Part shown: positions 27,601-35,925 of the stretch, in pieces
Layout of the letters: every line of letters begins with the position of its first letter
Position numbering within the stretch: position 1 is the first letter of the stretch
Assembly: GCA_016716885.1 (NCBI GenBank)
Contig: JADJUV010000004.1
Location: forward strand, 74,607 to 138,606
Length of the DNA stretch: 64,000 bases
Origin: Candidatus Trichofilum aggregatum
Lineage (GTDB): Bacteria; Chloroflexota; Anaerolineae; Promineifilales; Promineifilaceae
Direction of reading: 5' to 3'
Made by a program: the position numbers and the translations under genes
Notes under the pieces: generated by a model
What the model saw: only the letters and a program-made list of their open reading frames with translations
The model's database searches: none
Told to the model about the DNA's origin: nothing

Positions 27601-27759
27601 CAAACGACGAATGGTGCAGATTTGGATTATGCGGGGCTGCTGGCTCAGGCGTGCCAGATGGTGGGGCGCAATCTGTCCCAGGCAGAATGGGCCGATTATT
27701 TGCCCGGCCAACTATATCAACCTACCTGCGCCAATTTGCCCTCGAATTCCCCTGGTTAG
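24649..27759 (+). CDS. nSTAND1 NTPase with membrane segment and WD40 repeats
   Basis: About 1036 residues from the ATG at 24649 (GGAG 11 bp upstream), overlapping the SIR2 stop by 19 bp. Starts at 24607 or 24640 are possible. N-terminus NPYVGPRTFSEKDARRFFGRE is diagnostic of nSTAND1; Walker A is ARSGAGKSS (~52-60), Walker B VLIIDQFEEIF (~145), followed by a STAND winged-helix/helical region, a charged coiled coil, a transmembrane helix (~488-507), an Ala-rich helical stretch, and at least six WD40-like repeats (~690-1010; ALAFSPDGHWLAAAADNGS, IRLWQL). This is the likely sensor/switch protein, with the propeller as ligand-sensing end. Five GCGGCCGC sites lie in its Ala-rich half. Confidence 0.9.
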   Translation: MARDELTPNENPYVGPRTFSEKDARRFFGREREARDLLSLVITEPLSLFYARSGAGKSSLINTRLIPGLRQEEFVVLPVTRVSGVVPIGIKDVRNVFVFNLILNLDQNKHDPQTLATETLSDHLQHSKSLLSDPSLARVLIIDQFEEIFTTHLDHWQERRDFFEQLAQAMKNDPLLWVVLSMREDYVASLDPFARMLPGRLRPRLFMQRMDADTALIAIEEPAEKGGRPFAPGVANTLVDNLRQIRGQTSADVIFGEFVEPVQLQVVCYQLWQNLQSRPQGEITQKDVDELGNVDEALGQFYEQAIGRVVQATTITELSLRNWFENQLITESRTRGTVYQGKENTAGMPNEAVNLLVSQFLIRSEFRAGGTWFELVHERFVEPILQANTEWRLRQSPLVQSAETWERAGRPPEKLYRGGQLRDILVSVNPETADEPVRSFLRASQDAQNERDLVRAQEEAEEERRAADEARQQAEKEAKTSARLRYLATALIVAFFLVAAASVAALWQSQVASSQSQANATLAVDNAAAAATAGVAVVTSDYFVVEANYLLQTAVASESQAEAAAATSIILADENADLAATSQANEAIAATRAAQAEQAKAEALLAQQEAERQRCLVSAQALASQAILTLSQPKNDTELAALLAVQANNLSCVQDTPDAEFEAFTENFLRDLLSRPYYNNTLRPGGNAVRALAFSPDGHWLAAAADNGSLQVYDLTVPGNPFIQLQGHTGVVRAVAFHPQTSQLASAGDDLIVRLWDLSAPDSPVLTLTGHTGAVRALAFSPDGNTLTSAGDDKSIYLWNLAADATSREPIVRTNHANSVFALTYVPTSSLTYLISVSSEGVYLWDANRLAVGGSPSRISSSQRFINGLAINRTGRIMATIGSDASVRLWDITNLANVPSPVSMTLNVPQIGALAFNPAGNSLFVGDSTGAIRMWDFPRFLLNPGLADASLNGHQSLVLALAVSANGRWLASATASGEIRLWQLQTTNGADLDYAGLLAQACQMVGRNLSQAEWADYLPGQLYQPTCANLPSNSPG

Positions 27760-27764
27760 GGAGA

Positions 27765-27962
27765 AACGCAAGAAAGAGAGACAGGGGCACAGAGGTGAAG
27801 ACACAGAGGTTCACAGAGAAAAACAAGACCGTTTAGATAAGTGTGGTCTCCTTGCGTTCCTAGGCCGTTGGGTCACCTTGAGATTGAGCCACAAGCCGGC
27901 AAAGGGCCACAATACACGAATTACCGAATCTCTGTGCCTTCTCTGCGTCCTGGTCGCGCTTC
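27765..27962. repeat. Dispersed 'GGCACAGAGGTGAAGACACAGAGG' repeat tract
   Basis: CACAGAGG/TTCACAGAG words and GAATCTCTGTGCCTTCTCT, the same broad family as the tracts flanking the arginase and acyl-CoA dehydrogenase genes. It closes the conflict cassette. Confidence 0.55.
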
Positions 27963-27963
27963 C

Positions 27964-29205
27964 TCAGGCGAGGGGCAAATCGGTGGTTTCGCGGACGTGG
28001 TAGGCGGCAAATCCCAGTTGGCGGCCGCGTTGCCGCACCAGGGCAAACTCCAAGTCGGGTTCTATGACAAGGAGTACAGGGTTGTAGCCAGCCCGCACCA
28101 GGCGGTGCAGGGCATTACAGAGGGCCAGGTCGGCGCGGGGGGTGATGGTGAGCAGGGTCACGCCCCAACTCAACCCCACGGTGGCTGAGGGCAACCAGTC
28201 GGCAAAGGGGATTGTGGGCCTGGCTTCTACTCGCGCTAACGTTTCTAAAATCTTCATCAAATGTTCGCGGCCGCGCCTGGGGGCAATGGCCGTGGCCGTT
28301 GTGGCGGGATTTTCCGCCAACAACAAACGACCACTTTGCGTATCAAATTCAGGCGTATCGGTGTCCAGTCGCGGCCGCAACGGGTCCACCCCATTGGTCA
28401 TCAGCCCGACCGCCTGCCGCTGTTCCGTCAAATGGGCCGCCAACGAAGCGGCCACCTCAATCGCCCACTCCACCGTCAGGGTTAAGGCTTTACGCTCATA
28501 CACCGTCTGGTCCAGGTTCAACAAAATAGCTGTCTCCAGCGAAATGGCTGGTTCATAAGTTTTGACTACCAGATTGCCTACGTGGGCACTGGCTTTCCAA
28601 TGGATTTGCCGTTGCGAATCCCCACTGCGATAGGCGCGAATGCCTTGCGGCCGCGCCGGGTCTTCAAACAGCCGTTGTTTGCTGGCAACGGTGCCAAACG
28701 GGAGCCTCGACGGCAGTTTGAGGCGGCTGAGGGGGATGATGCGTGGATAAACGGTGAGGTAATTGGGGGTGAGTTGCCAGCTTTGGCGGGCAAAACCGAA
28801 CAGATCACCCGCTTCCACGGCTAGTGGGCCTAGCCGGTAATAACCACGCCGATTGGCCCGCACGGTGTAGCTGAGGGTGTGCTCGTCGCGGCCGCGTAAA
28901 CTAAACGCTTCTTGTAGCGGTATACCGGCGTATAAATTGGGCGGGATACTCTCGTTGGCCTCAACCCAGGGAATCGGCCATAGCTTTTCATTGCGGAAGG
29001 TAACATCCACGGAAACGGGTTCGTTGAGGAAGGCGTGGTCGTTGTAGTGGCGGCTAATCAACACGCGGCGGAGTAGACGGGGGGTGACCAATTTGCTCCA
29101 GGCGTAAATGCCCAGGCAGACGTAGAGGATGTAAAAGACAAAATCCACCTGGCACAGGAAGGCGACGGCCAAAAAAAGCAGAAAAACGAGCAAGAAGGAA
29201 GGCAT
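27964..29205 (-). CDS. DUF58 domain protein
   Basis: A 413-residue protein from the ATG at 29203-29205. The open frame continues to 29595 but only through abnormal low-complexity DNA. Two membrane segments near the N-terminus (FLLVFLLFLAVAFLCQ, FVFYILYVCLGIYAW) precede a beta-rich region and the DUF58 hallmark YRSGDSQRQIHWKASA followed by LVVKTYE. Members usually accompany MoxR ATPases and transglutaminase-like proteins; neither is visible here, possibly because the upstream side is the disrupted 29.2-29.8 kb stretch. Function unknown. Confidence 0.88.
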   Translation of the reverse strand: MPSFLLVFLLFLAVAFLCQVDFVFYILYVCLGIYAWSKLVTPRLLRRVLISRHYNDHAFLNEPVSVDVTFRNEKLWPIPWVEANESIPPNLYAGIPLQEAFSLRGRDEHTLSYTVRANRRGYYRLGPLAVEAGDLFGFARQSWQLTPNYLTVYPRIIPLSRLKLPSRLPFGTVASKQRLFEDPARPQGIRAYRSGDSQRQIHWKASAHVGNLVVKTYEPAISLETAILLNLDQTVYERKALTLTVEWAIEVAASLAAHLTEQRQAVGLMTNGVDPLRPRLDTDTPEFDTQSGRLLLAENPATTATAIAPRRGREHLMKILETLARVEARPTIPFADWLPSATVGLSWGVTLLTITPRADLALCNALHRLVRAGYNPVLLVIEPDLEFALVRQRGRQLGFAAYHVRETTDLPLA

Positions 29206-29801
29206 AGTGGCTATTTTACTCGGTTGTGGGGGATGAGGGGGAAACGCCAGCCCGACACCCGCGTCTCCGGGAACCCCACCGGTGCCGGCCCGGGCCGGGG
29301 GGGCGGCGGGGGCGGATAGGCGTTCTGTGTCCCCACCCGCCACGCGTGCCCCCACCCACCACCGCGCAACGCCGGGGCCACAACACAACGGGGCAACCAG
29401 GGGGGCAAAGAAACCACACAAGGCCCCCAAAACCAAACAACACGCCCCGCCCGAAGCGGGCGACGCCCAAACAGCGCCCCCGGAAATGAAACCGTATTCC
29501 GCGGACAGCCGGGGTAGCAGGCCGCGGGGGGGAGGGGCCCGAAACGCGGAGCCGGGGGGGGGTGGTGTTAGACGCAGGCCCCACCACCCCCACACAACGG
29601 ACGAAAGGCGCCCCGAGCGGGCACCACACCAAAAGCAGCGCGCGCCGGGGGGAAAAAAGGCGCAGGAACAGAAAAAAAAAAACGAAAAAAACGTTCAGCA
29701 AAAAAAAAAAAAAAAAAAAAATTTCAACCGCAAAAAAAAAAAAAAAAAAAAAAAAAAGCGCTCCGCGGAGGGGCGGCAAATTTAGAAACGACCAACGTTT
29801 T
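29206..29801. other. Abnormal low-complexity stretch, probable assembly artefact
   Basis: About 580 bp with a composition unlike the rest of the window: the + strand is almost free of T while G, C and finally A homopolymers dominate. It includes G8-type runs, A22 and A27 tracts near 29700-29756, and no GCGGCCGC. Open frames exist on both strands but encode only Pro/Arg/Gly/Lys-rich noise. It ends exactly at a half copy of repeat family B. Most likely degraded read sequence at a repeat-mediated contig join. Confidence 0.7.
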
Positions 29802-29820
29802 CTGCCCCGTGCCAGGCACT
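29802..29820. repeat. Family B hairpin repeat, half copy
   Basis: GCCCCGTGCCAGGCACT, the right arm of the family B element (full copies at 33675 and 48094). The left arm is missing and replaced by the low-complexity stretch. Confidence 0.8.
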
Positions 29821-29834
29821 CAACGAACAATTAT

Positions 29835-31028
29835 TCAGCGATACCGGGCAAAAATTTGCCGGGCCACCGAGCGTTTGTGGACTTCATCCGGCCCATCATA
29901 GATGCGGGCGGCCCGTTCGTGGCGATACCAATAAGCCAGCGGCAAATCATCCGTCATGCCCATCGCCCCGTGAATCTGGATAGCCCGATCCAACACCTTC
30001 TGCAACACTCCCGCCACAAAAAACTTAATCAACGAGATTTCCTCACGGGCGGCATACGATCCCGCCTCATCCATCTTGTAAGCCGCCTGGAGCACCATCA
30101 GGCGGGCGGCGTTGATCTCCGCCCGGCTTTCCACCACCCAATTCTGCACCGTTTGCTCCAGGGCCAGCGGTTTACCAGGAGCAAGCTGGCGCAACACGGC
30201 ATACCGGCACATCAGGTCAAAAGAGCGTTCGCAGATGCCGATCCAGCGCATACAGTGATGAATACGCCCTGGCCCCAGCCGCTGCTGGGCAATCACAAAA
30301 CCATCCCCTTCCTGCCCCAATAAATTGCCTACCGGAACCCGGCATTCGTCATAACGCACTTCGGCGTGGCTGGCAAACCCTTGCCCTTTTTCCCCCATCA
30401 CCGAGATATTCCGCACCAGTTGGAACCCCGGCGTATCCGTGGGCACGATAATCATGCTGGCGCGGCGATGTTTACTCTCATGGTGGGGGTCGGTCACGGC
30501 CATGACGATGGCAAAGGCCGATCCCTCGGCGGCTGAGGTGAACCATTTGAGTCCATCCACGATGTAGGAATCCCCTTCTTTGACGGCCGTGGTGCTCATC
30601 CAGGTGGGGTTAGAGCCGGGATTGGCTGGTTCGGTCATGGAGAAACAGCTACGGATATCACCGGCCAGTAGCGGCCGCAGAAACCGCTCCTTTTGCTCCT
30701 CCGTGCCATATTCGATGAGAACCTCCATGTTGCCCGCATCAGGGGCCTGGCAATTGAAAACATAATGGCCGATGGGGGTCTGCCCCAGAATTTCGCTGAC
30801 ATGACCATGTTCCACCAGGGAAAGCCCCATACCGCCGTGTTCCTCATGGATTTGCGGCAACCAGAAACCCAGACCCTTGGCCTTTTGGCGTAGGGCATCG
30901 AGTTGCGGTTGCAACACATCAAACTGGTGATCCAGAAACAGCTTTTCCAGCGGAATAATCTCCTCACGGACAAACTCCCGTAAGGTACCCAGAAATTTTT
31001 GTGTGTCGGGTTTTAAAGTGAGGTTCAT
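29835..31028 (-). CDS. Acyl-CoA dehydrogenase
   Basis: A 397-residue flavoprotein catalysing alpha,beta-dehydrogenation of an acyl-CoA thioester. Family blocks: YVFNCQAPDAGNMEVL, CFSMTEPANPGSNPT (flavin-binding MTEP), WFTSAAEGSAFAIVMAVT, the C-terminal HGAMGMTDDLPLAYWYRHERAARIYDGPDE with R-x-Y-D-G-x-x-E. No electron-transfer flavoprotein or thiolase genes are next to it. Full length; the start lies just past a dispersed repeat. Confidence 0.93.
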   Translation of the reverse strand: MNLTLKPDTQKFLGTLREFVREEIIPLEKLFLDHQFDVLQPQLDALRQKAKGLGFWLPQIHEEHGGMGLSLVEHGHVSEILGQTPIGHYVFNCQAPDAGNMEVLIEYGTEEQKERFLRPLLAGDIRSCFSMTEPANPGSNPTWMSTTAVKEGDSYIVDGLKWFTSAAEGSAFAIVMAVTDPHHESKHRRASMIIVPTDTPGFQLVRNISVMGEKGQGFASHAEVRYDECRVPVGNLLGQEGDGFVIAQQRLGPGRIHHCMRWIGICERSFDLMCRYAVLRQLAPGKPLALEQTVQNWVVESRAEINAARLMVLQAAYKMDEAGSYAAREEISLIKFFVAGVLQKVLDRAIQIHGAMGMTDDLPLAYWYRHERAARIYDGPDEVHKRSVARQIFARYR

Positions 31029-31036
31029 AAGTCTCC

Positions 31037-31118
31037 AATAAATAATGAATCGGCAGAGACGCAGAGAACGCAGAGAAAAGAAAACTCTGTGTTAATCTGT
31101 GAAATCTGTGGATAAACA
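31037..31118. repeat. Dispersed 'CGGCAGAGACGCAGAGAACGC' repeat
   Basis: Nearly the same words as the 20866 tract (GCAGAGACGCAGAGAACGC, GTGAAATCTGTGG), between the acyl-CoA dehydrogenase and V4R genes. Confidence 0.65.
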
Positions 31119-31126
31119 TCCCTCTC

Positions 31127-31765
31127 TCACTGCCGGTCGCGGATTTCAAAGCGGCAATAGGCGTCCCCTTTGGCTTTGCAATGGGTTTCGACTACTTCAA
31201 ATTCGCGGAAATCGCGGCCGGTGGCAAAGGCCAGGGCTTCCCCCAAAGAGCCCAGGTAAATGTGGCAGACCGCATCTTTGCTGGTGCGTTGGTGGCAGAT
31301 GGGGCAGGTGTAATCAATAAAAACCAGCGCATCCCCCTCGCTTTCCACTTTGATGCGGGCGTAATTCAGCGTATCGGTCAATCCTTTGCGCATCGCCAGC
31401 AAGATGGCCCGCTTGCGTAAACTTTGTGGCAACGCTTTGAGGGCAATCCCGGCCAACCCCATCGTGGCCTGCTGTTCCTTAATCGCCCAACGGAACGAAG
31501 CCCGTCCCACCCGTTGCAACATTCCTTTGCCCGCCCGCCCGGTAAACTCCTGCACCGCCTGGTTGAGCAAGGCATACTCCCGCACCAACACCCCCTGGCC
31601 CAAATCATTCGGCGGGGGATGGCCGATGTATCGTTGCAGGCCGCTGGATTGCAAAACGGCGTTTAGGCCATTCGCACCCAGGACTTCTTCAATGCCATTG
31701 AGGGCCTGGAGTAACAAAGCATTGACGTAAGGGGTATCAGGGGGAAGGTCTGTTCGTTCGCTCAT
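31127..31765 (-). CDS. V4R (4-vinyl reductase-like) domain protein
   Basis: A 212-residue protein. The C-terminal half (~120-205) is a V4R domain: VFIDYTCPICHQRTSKDAVCHIYLGSLGEAL and EVVETHCKAKGDAYCRFEI, the Cys-rich small-molecule/heme-like binding module related to BchJ and Trafficking TRAPP-Bet3 folds. The N-terminal ~100 residues are a helical cap common in Chloroflexota members. It may sense a hydrophobic ligand; no partner gene identifies which. Confidence 0.85.
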   Translation of the reverse strand: MSERTDLPPDTPYVNALLLQALNGIEEVLGANGLNAVLQSSGLQRYIGHPPPNDLGQGVLVREYALLNQAVQEFTGRAGKGMLQRVGRASFRWAIKEQQATMGLAGIALKALPQSLRKRAILLAMRKGLTDTLNYARIKVESEGDALVFIDYTCPICHQRTSKDAVCHIYLGSLGEALAFATGRDFREFEVVETHCKAKGDAYCRFEIRDRQ

Positions 31766-31969
31766 GGTTGATTCCTGGGGGCGTTTTGGGGGAAACGCCC
31801 AGAAAAGTGGCTTTACTGGGTTTGCGGAGTGGAGACTTTAGTCGGAAAGCCTCGACTCTTGATTCACAAACTGCTGACCACTGGACGCGATTACATGGGG
31901 GATTGTAAAGCAGGCCAGGAGTGGCGACAAGGTTTGGTGAGGGGCAAAGGGTGGTGATAAACTTGGCTC

Positions 31970-33634
31970 ATGATGCTTCCCATTACCAGCCCCCAAAACG
32001 CCCACATCAAACATCTGATTAAGTTAAATAACCGAAGTTACCGGGATGAGCATCGGCAAACGGTGGTGGAGGGGGTGCGTGAGGTGGCCTTGGCCCTGAA
32101 ACAAGGTGTTGTGCCGGTTGAGGCCTATGTATGCCCGGAGTTGATGCCCGCGGCCGCGTCCCCTCTCCTCACCCATCTGCAACAACTGGCCCACGAGCGG
32201 GCCACCCAGTTGTTTAGCCTCACCCGTGATCTGTTTGCCAAAGTGGCCTACCGGGAAAACAGTGGTGGCCTTATTTTGGTGGTGCCCTTCTGGCAGAAGC
32301 CATTGTCGGCTTTGCCCGCACCCACTCTGGTGGCCGTGCTGGACGGGGTAGAAAAGCCGGGTAATCTGGGCGGGGTGCTACGCACAGCCGATGCCGCCGG
32401 GGTGGATGCGGTTTTGGTGGGTGGGGCGGGCACGGATATTTATAACCCTAATGCGATTCGGGCCAGTTTGGGGGCGATTTTTACCGTGACGGTGGCCGCG
32501 GCCGCGCCATCTACCCTGCTCACCTGGCTCAAACAGCAAAAGCTGGCCCTCATCGCTACCACCCCGGCCGCTACCCAGGTGTACACCGCCGTTGACCTGA
32601 CCGGCCCGGTGGCGATTATCATGGGCAGTGAGGCGGAAGGGTTGGGCGAGGAATGGCTCGCGGCCGCGGATCAACTGGTACAAATTCCCATGAGCGGTGC
32701 CGTAGACAGCCTGAATGTATCGGTTGCCACGGCTCTTTTACTCTATGAAGCCGTGCGGCAGAGAGGGGGAGAAGGTGTAGTGGCGTTTCCGGGGGGGGGG
32801 GTTGGGGGCAACACACCACCCACCCACACAAATCATTCCAGAAACCAATACCTCAACCTCATGCACCATGTGCGCGACCATGGCGTCCGTAAAGAAGACC
32901 GCACCGGCACAGGAACCCTGAGCGTGTTTGGCTATCAGATGCGCTTTGACCTGGCCGAAGGTTTCCCTATAGTCACGACCAAAAAGCTCCATTTGCGCTC
33001 CATCATCCACGAACTGCTCTGGTTTCTCCAGGGGGATACCAATGTGCGTTACCTACAAGAAAATGGGGTGACCATTTGGGATGAATGGGCCGATGAGCAG
33101 GGGGAATTGGGGCCAATTTATGGCTACCAATGGCGCTCCTGGCCCACACCGGATGGTCAACTGGTGGATCAGATGGCCGAGTTAGTTCACCAATTACGCC
33201 ATAACCCGGATAGCCGCCGCCATATCATCAGCGCCTGGAATGTGGCTGATATTCCGCGCATGGCGTTGCCCCCCTGTCACTGCCTGTTCCAGTTTTACGT
33301 GGCCGAAGGCAAATTATCCTGCCAGCTTTATCAACGTAGCGCCGATATTTTCCTGGGCGTGCCGTTTAACATCGCTTCTTATGCGTTACTCACCTTGATG
33401 GTGGCTCAGGTAACAGGGTACGAACCGGGCGAGTTTGTGCACACCTTAGGTGATGCTCATCTGTATAGCAATCATCTGGAGCAGGTAGAGACGCAACTGG
33501 CCCGCCAACCGTTCCCGTTGCCCACCATGCGCCTCAATCCAGAGGTAAAAGACCTGTTTGCCTTCCGTTATGAAGATTTTGAACTGGTCGGGTATCAGTC
33601 GCACCCGCGTATCGTGGCCCCCATTGCCGTTTAA
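31970..33634 (+). CDS. thyA: SpoU/TrmH RNA methyltransferase fused in frame to thymidylate synthase
   Basis: One 554-codon frame holding two complete enzymes. Residues 1-265: TrmH-like 2'-O-methyltransferase with substrate-binding domain, GVEKPGNLGGVLRTAD, IMGSEAEGLGEEW and the knot motif SGAVDSLNVSVATALLLYEA. Residues ~293-554: ThyA with KEDRTGTGTLSVFGYQMRF, FLQGDTN, catalytic Cys in MALPPCHC, and YQRSADIFLGVPFNIASYA. The join contains an 11-G run (32791-32801) and a PTHTNHS linker. No ATG/GTG/TTG precedes the ThyA N-terminus (NQYLNLM) in this frame after the G-run, so it is either a real fusion or two genes merged by a G-tract length error. Confidence 0.85.
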   Translation: MMLPITSPQNAHIKHLIKLNNRSYRDEHRQTVVEGVREVALALKQGVVPVEAYVCPELMPAAASPLLTHLQQLAHERATQLFSLTRDLFAKVAYRENSGGLILVVPFWQKPLSALPAPTLVAVLDGVEKPGNLGGVLRTADAAGVDAVLVGGAGTDIYNPNAIRASLGAIFTVTVAAAAPSTLLTWLKQQKLALIATTPAATQVYTAVDLTGPVAIIMGSEAEGLGEEWLAAADQLVQIPMSGAVDSLNVSVATALLLYEAVRQRGGEGVVAFPGGGVGGNTPPTHTNHSRNQYLNLMHHVRDHGVRKEDRTGTGTLSVFGYQMRFDLAEGFPIVTTKKLHLRSIIHELLWFLQGDTNVRYLQENGVTIWDEWADEQGELGPIYGYQWRSWPTPDGQLVDQMAELVHQLRHNPDSRRHIISAWNVADIPRMALPPCHCLFQFYVAEGKLSCQLYQRSADIFLGVPFNIASYALLTLMVAQVTGYEPGEFVHTLGDAHLYSNHLEQVETQLARQPFPLPTMRLNPEVKDLFAFRYEDFELVGYQSHPRIVAPIAV

Positions 33635-33674
33635 GCAGGATCACCGGAGAGGATACGGCTACTGAAAGCAGTAA

Positions 33675-33738
33675 AGTGCCTGGCACAGGGCAGCAGCATC
33701 TCCACTGTCCAAGGCCTCACAGCCCCGTGCCAGGCACT
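33675..33738. repeat. Family B hairpin repeat
   Basis: AGTGCCTGGCACAGGGC ... GCCCCGTGCCAGGCACT, 17-bp nearly perfect inverted arms around a ~30-bp variable loop. A full copy lies at 48094-48156 and a half copy at 29802-29820. Confidence 0.85.
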
Positions 33739-33810
33739 GGATAACCTACGACGGACTTTCACAAAGCTGAAGTAGTTTAAGCTAGATTTCGCCCGCGGCC
33801 GCGTTCCCGC

Positions 33811-33816
33811 TATAAT
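33811..33816 (+). promoter_or_regulatory. Putative -10 box of response regulator
   Basis: TATAAT 44 bp upstream of the ATG at 33860. The -35 region is weak and includes a GCGGCCGC palindrome in the spacer. Confidence 0.4.
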
Positions 33817-33859
33817 TCTCTAAAATCCCACCCATTCAGCACGGAGAAGTTGCGAAGTT

Positions 33860-34282
33860 ATGGCTGACCTGAATGACTTGCCCACCATTGTTTACGTCGA
33901 GGACGAAAGCGCCATTATCAACCTGTTGCGCGAATCATTGACCATGCTCAGAATGCCGGTCAACCTGATTGGGGTCAACAACGTCAACGCCGGTTTGAAG
34001 ATTATTCGCGACAATCGTCCCAATCTCATCATCCTGGACCTTATGCTGCCTGGTCGGAGTGGTTGGGATCTGGTGAAAGAGCTACGGGCCGACGCGGAAC
34101 TGGCCGATTTGCCGGTCATCATCCTGTCCGTCAAGCGCCCCGAAGACGAAACGGCTGAAGGTGCGCCCGTCGATCAGGTCGAAGCCTTTATGACCAAACC
34201 GTTTTCCGTTATTGAACTAGGCAATAAGATACGAAAATATCTGCCCGTTGCCTCATCTGAAAACATGAAACTAAAAGCGTAA
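33860..34282 (+). CDS. Single-domain response regulator
   Basis: A 140-residue receiver-only protein. Phospho-acceptor Asp60 (NLIILDLMLPG), acidic pair VEDE at 13-16, Ser90 (VIILS) and Lys113 (FMTKPFS) complete the receiver active site. There is no output domain, so it probably signals by protein contact or as a phosphorelay intermediate. The kinase is not in the window. A hairpin follows the stop. Confidence 0.92.
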   Translation: MADLNDLPTIVYVEDESAIINLLRESLTMLRMPVNLIGVNNVNAGLKIIRDNRPNLIILDLMLPGRSGWDLVKELRADAELADLPVIILSVKRPEDETAEGAPVDQVEAFMTKPFSVIELGNKIRKYLPVASSENMKLKA

Positions 34283-34297
34283 CTGTTCAGTCAAGAA

Positions 34298-34332
34298 GTC
34301 TGGTTTTCTCAGGTGGATGAGAATAACCAGAC
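34298..34332 (+). terminator. Hairpin after response regulator
   Basis: GTCTGGTTTTCTC ... GAGAATAACCAGAC, ~12-bp stem, 16 bp past the stop. There is no strong T tail, so it may be a terminator or a 3' stabiliser. Confidence 0.5.
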
Positions 34333-34520
34333 ATCACTGCTCTCAACTGCGGCCGCACATTTGCCCCCACACCGCGATACCCTGATAGAGGGTGTTGAGC
34401 CAACACGACCAACTCCGATTCCCGCCCCTTGTCTGAGCATTTACCTGTGTTTTAAGTCATCCGCCCACAATAAGCGAACGGTTTACACCCTGCTGATTGT
34501 GGCCGACCCCCCAACCATTT

Positions 34521-35771
34521 ATGCGCCTTCGCTTGCGCCTTCTATTTATTTTCTTACTGCTTATTTTGTTCGTCACGGCCATCCTTTTGACAACTGTACC
34601 GGGGTTCGGGGCAAAAGGGGCTGATTTCTTGCGGCCGCTTATTGGCAACGAAGGTGTAGCGGCGCTGGAAACGGTCTACTTCACAGCCCAGGATGCGTTC
34701 AGAAAGTGGCAATATGAGGTAGGGCTGGCCGAACCGGAAACCCCGTGGGAAGTGGCGCCCGTTCTGTTACCGACTGTTTCGCCCGTACCGCCCACACCCA
34801 CCCGGACAACAACGCCGCCCGCCGAGAACGCGGCCGCGAACTTCACCCCTTCGCCCTCACCCATCCCCTCTACACCTGTTCCAACACCCGCGCCAACGGC
34901 CACGCCACCCGGCTGGCAACCTGCCCCCGTAACTGCCATGGGTTCCCTGGTGGGCGAAGGGACATGGACGCCCTACCTGCATGATGAGGCCGGGCAAGTC
35001 GTCGCTTATCGCACCTTCCTGCAACCTGACCCCGAACGTGGTTTTGCCATTGCCGCCGTGGTAGCTTTTGATTTGCGCCAGACGCGCCTGAACTTTGTTC
35101 TGGGTACGGAAGAGCCAGGGCAGGACGATGGCCCACGGGGTTATGGGGTGATCGCGGCCGCGGACAAACAAGCCAACCATCTGTTAGCCACCTTCAACGG
35201 CGGTTTCCAGACCACCCACGGCAATTTTGGGGCCATGGCCGATGGCATTTTGGCCGTGCCCGCCCGTGATGGCTTCGGCACTGTCGCCATGTATGCGGAT
35301 GGCACGGTAGCCATCGGGGCCTGGAACGAGGATATTGTGCCGACCGCGGATTTGTTGGCCTGGCGGCAAAATGGGCGACTGGTTATCCACGACGGAGAGG
35401 TCAATGAACGGGTATTTAATGATTCTATTGCCGACTGGGGTGGGAGTATCAACGGGGAAATCGTTACCTGGCGTTCCGGGTTGGCGATTAGCCTTGATCA
35501 ACAATGGCTTTATTACATCGCTGGCCCTAGTCTGAGTATGCCTGTCCTGGCGGAGACCATGCTCCAGATCGGGGCCGCTAACGGCTTGTTGTTGGACATC
35601 AATGCCTCTTGGGTGCATTTTACTGCCATTCACCCGGCTGAGGATGGCACTCTGGTGCCTGAGCCACTGTTTCCCGAAGGCATGGAGACGCTGGTGGATC
35701 GCTATTTGCGGCCGCATCAGCGCGATTTTTTCTACATAACCCTGGCTCAACCATCATATTCTCCAGAGTAA
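34521..35771 (+). CDS. Phosphodiester glycosidase (NAGPA/DUF2233)-like protein
   Basis: About 416 residues from the ATG at 34521; the frame opens at a GTG at 34497 and neither start has a clear ribosome site. An N-terminal signal-anchor (LFIFLLLILFVTAILLTTV) is followed by a Thr/Pro linker (~85-130) and a C-terminal NAGPA-like domain (~140-416) with LLATFNGGFQTTHGNFGAMADG, VATWRSGLA-like stretch, GLLLDINASWVHF. Relatives hydrolyse phosphodiester-linked GlcNAc or act on cell-wall polymers. Exported, membrane-tethered. Confidence 0.8.
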   Translation: MRLRLRLLFIFLLLILFVTAILLTTVPGFGAKGADFLRPLIGNEGVAALETVYFTAQDAFRKWQYEVGLAEPETPWEVAPVLLPTVSPVPPTPTRTTTPPAENAAANFTPSPSPIPSTPVPTPAPTATPPGWQPAPVTAMGSLVGEGTWTPYLHDEAGQVVAYRTFLQPDPERGFAIAAVVAFDLRQTRLNFVLGTEEPGQDDGPRGYGVIAAADKQANHLLATFNGGFQTTHGNFGAMADGILAVPARDGFGTVAMYADGTVAIGAWNEDIVPTADLLAWRQNGRLVIHDGEVNERVFNDSIADWGGSINGEIVTWRSGLAISLDQQWLYYIAGPSLSMPVLAETMLQIGAANGLLLDINASWVHFTAIHPAEDGTLVPEPLFPEGMETLVDRYLRPHQRDFFYITLAQPSYSPE

Positions 35772-35925
35772 GTTTACCCCTGCCTTTTGACACCCTTGAC
35801 CAGAATGCTACAATCTTCTGAGTGAACAGAAGCACATAAATGGTTGGTACAATCTGGTTTTACCTGTTTTACCAGAGGTAATAATCAAATTTCCCATACA
35901 AGAATACGCACTATCGAGGTTTGGT

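Noticed and set aside
29206..30323. Long ORFs on both strands in the low-complexity stretch, and the extended start of the DUF58 gene
   Set aside because: They consist of Pro/Arg/Gly/Lys-rich translation of homopolymer DNA and cross a composition break; no domain is present.
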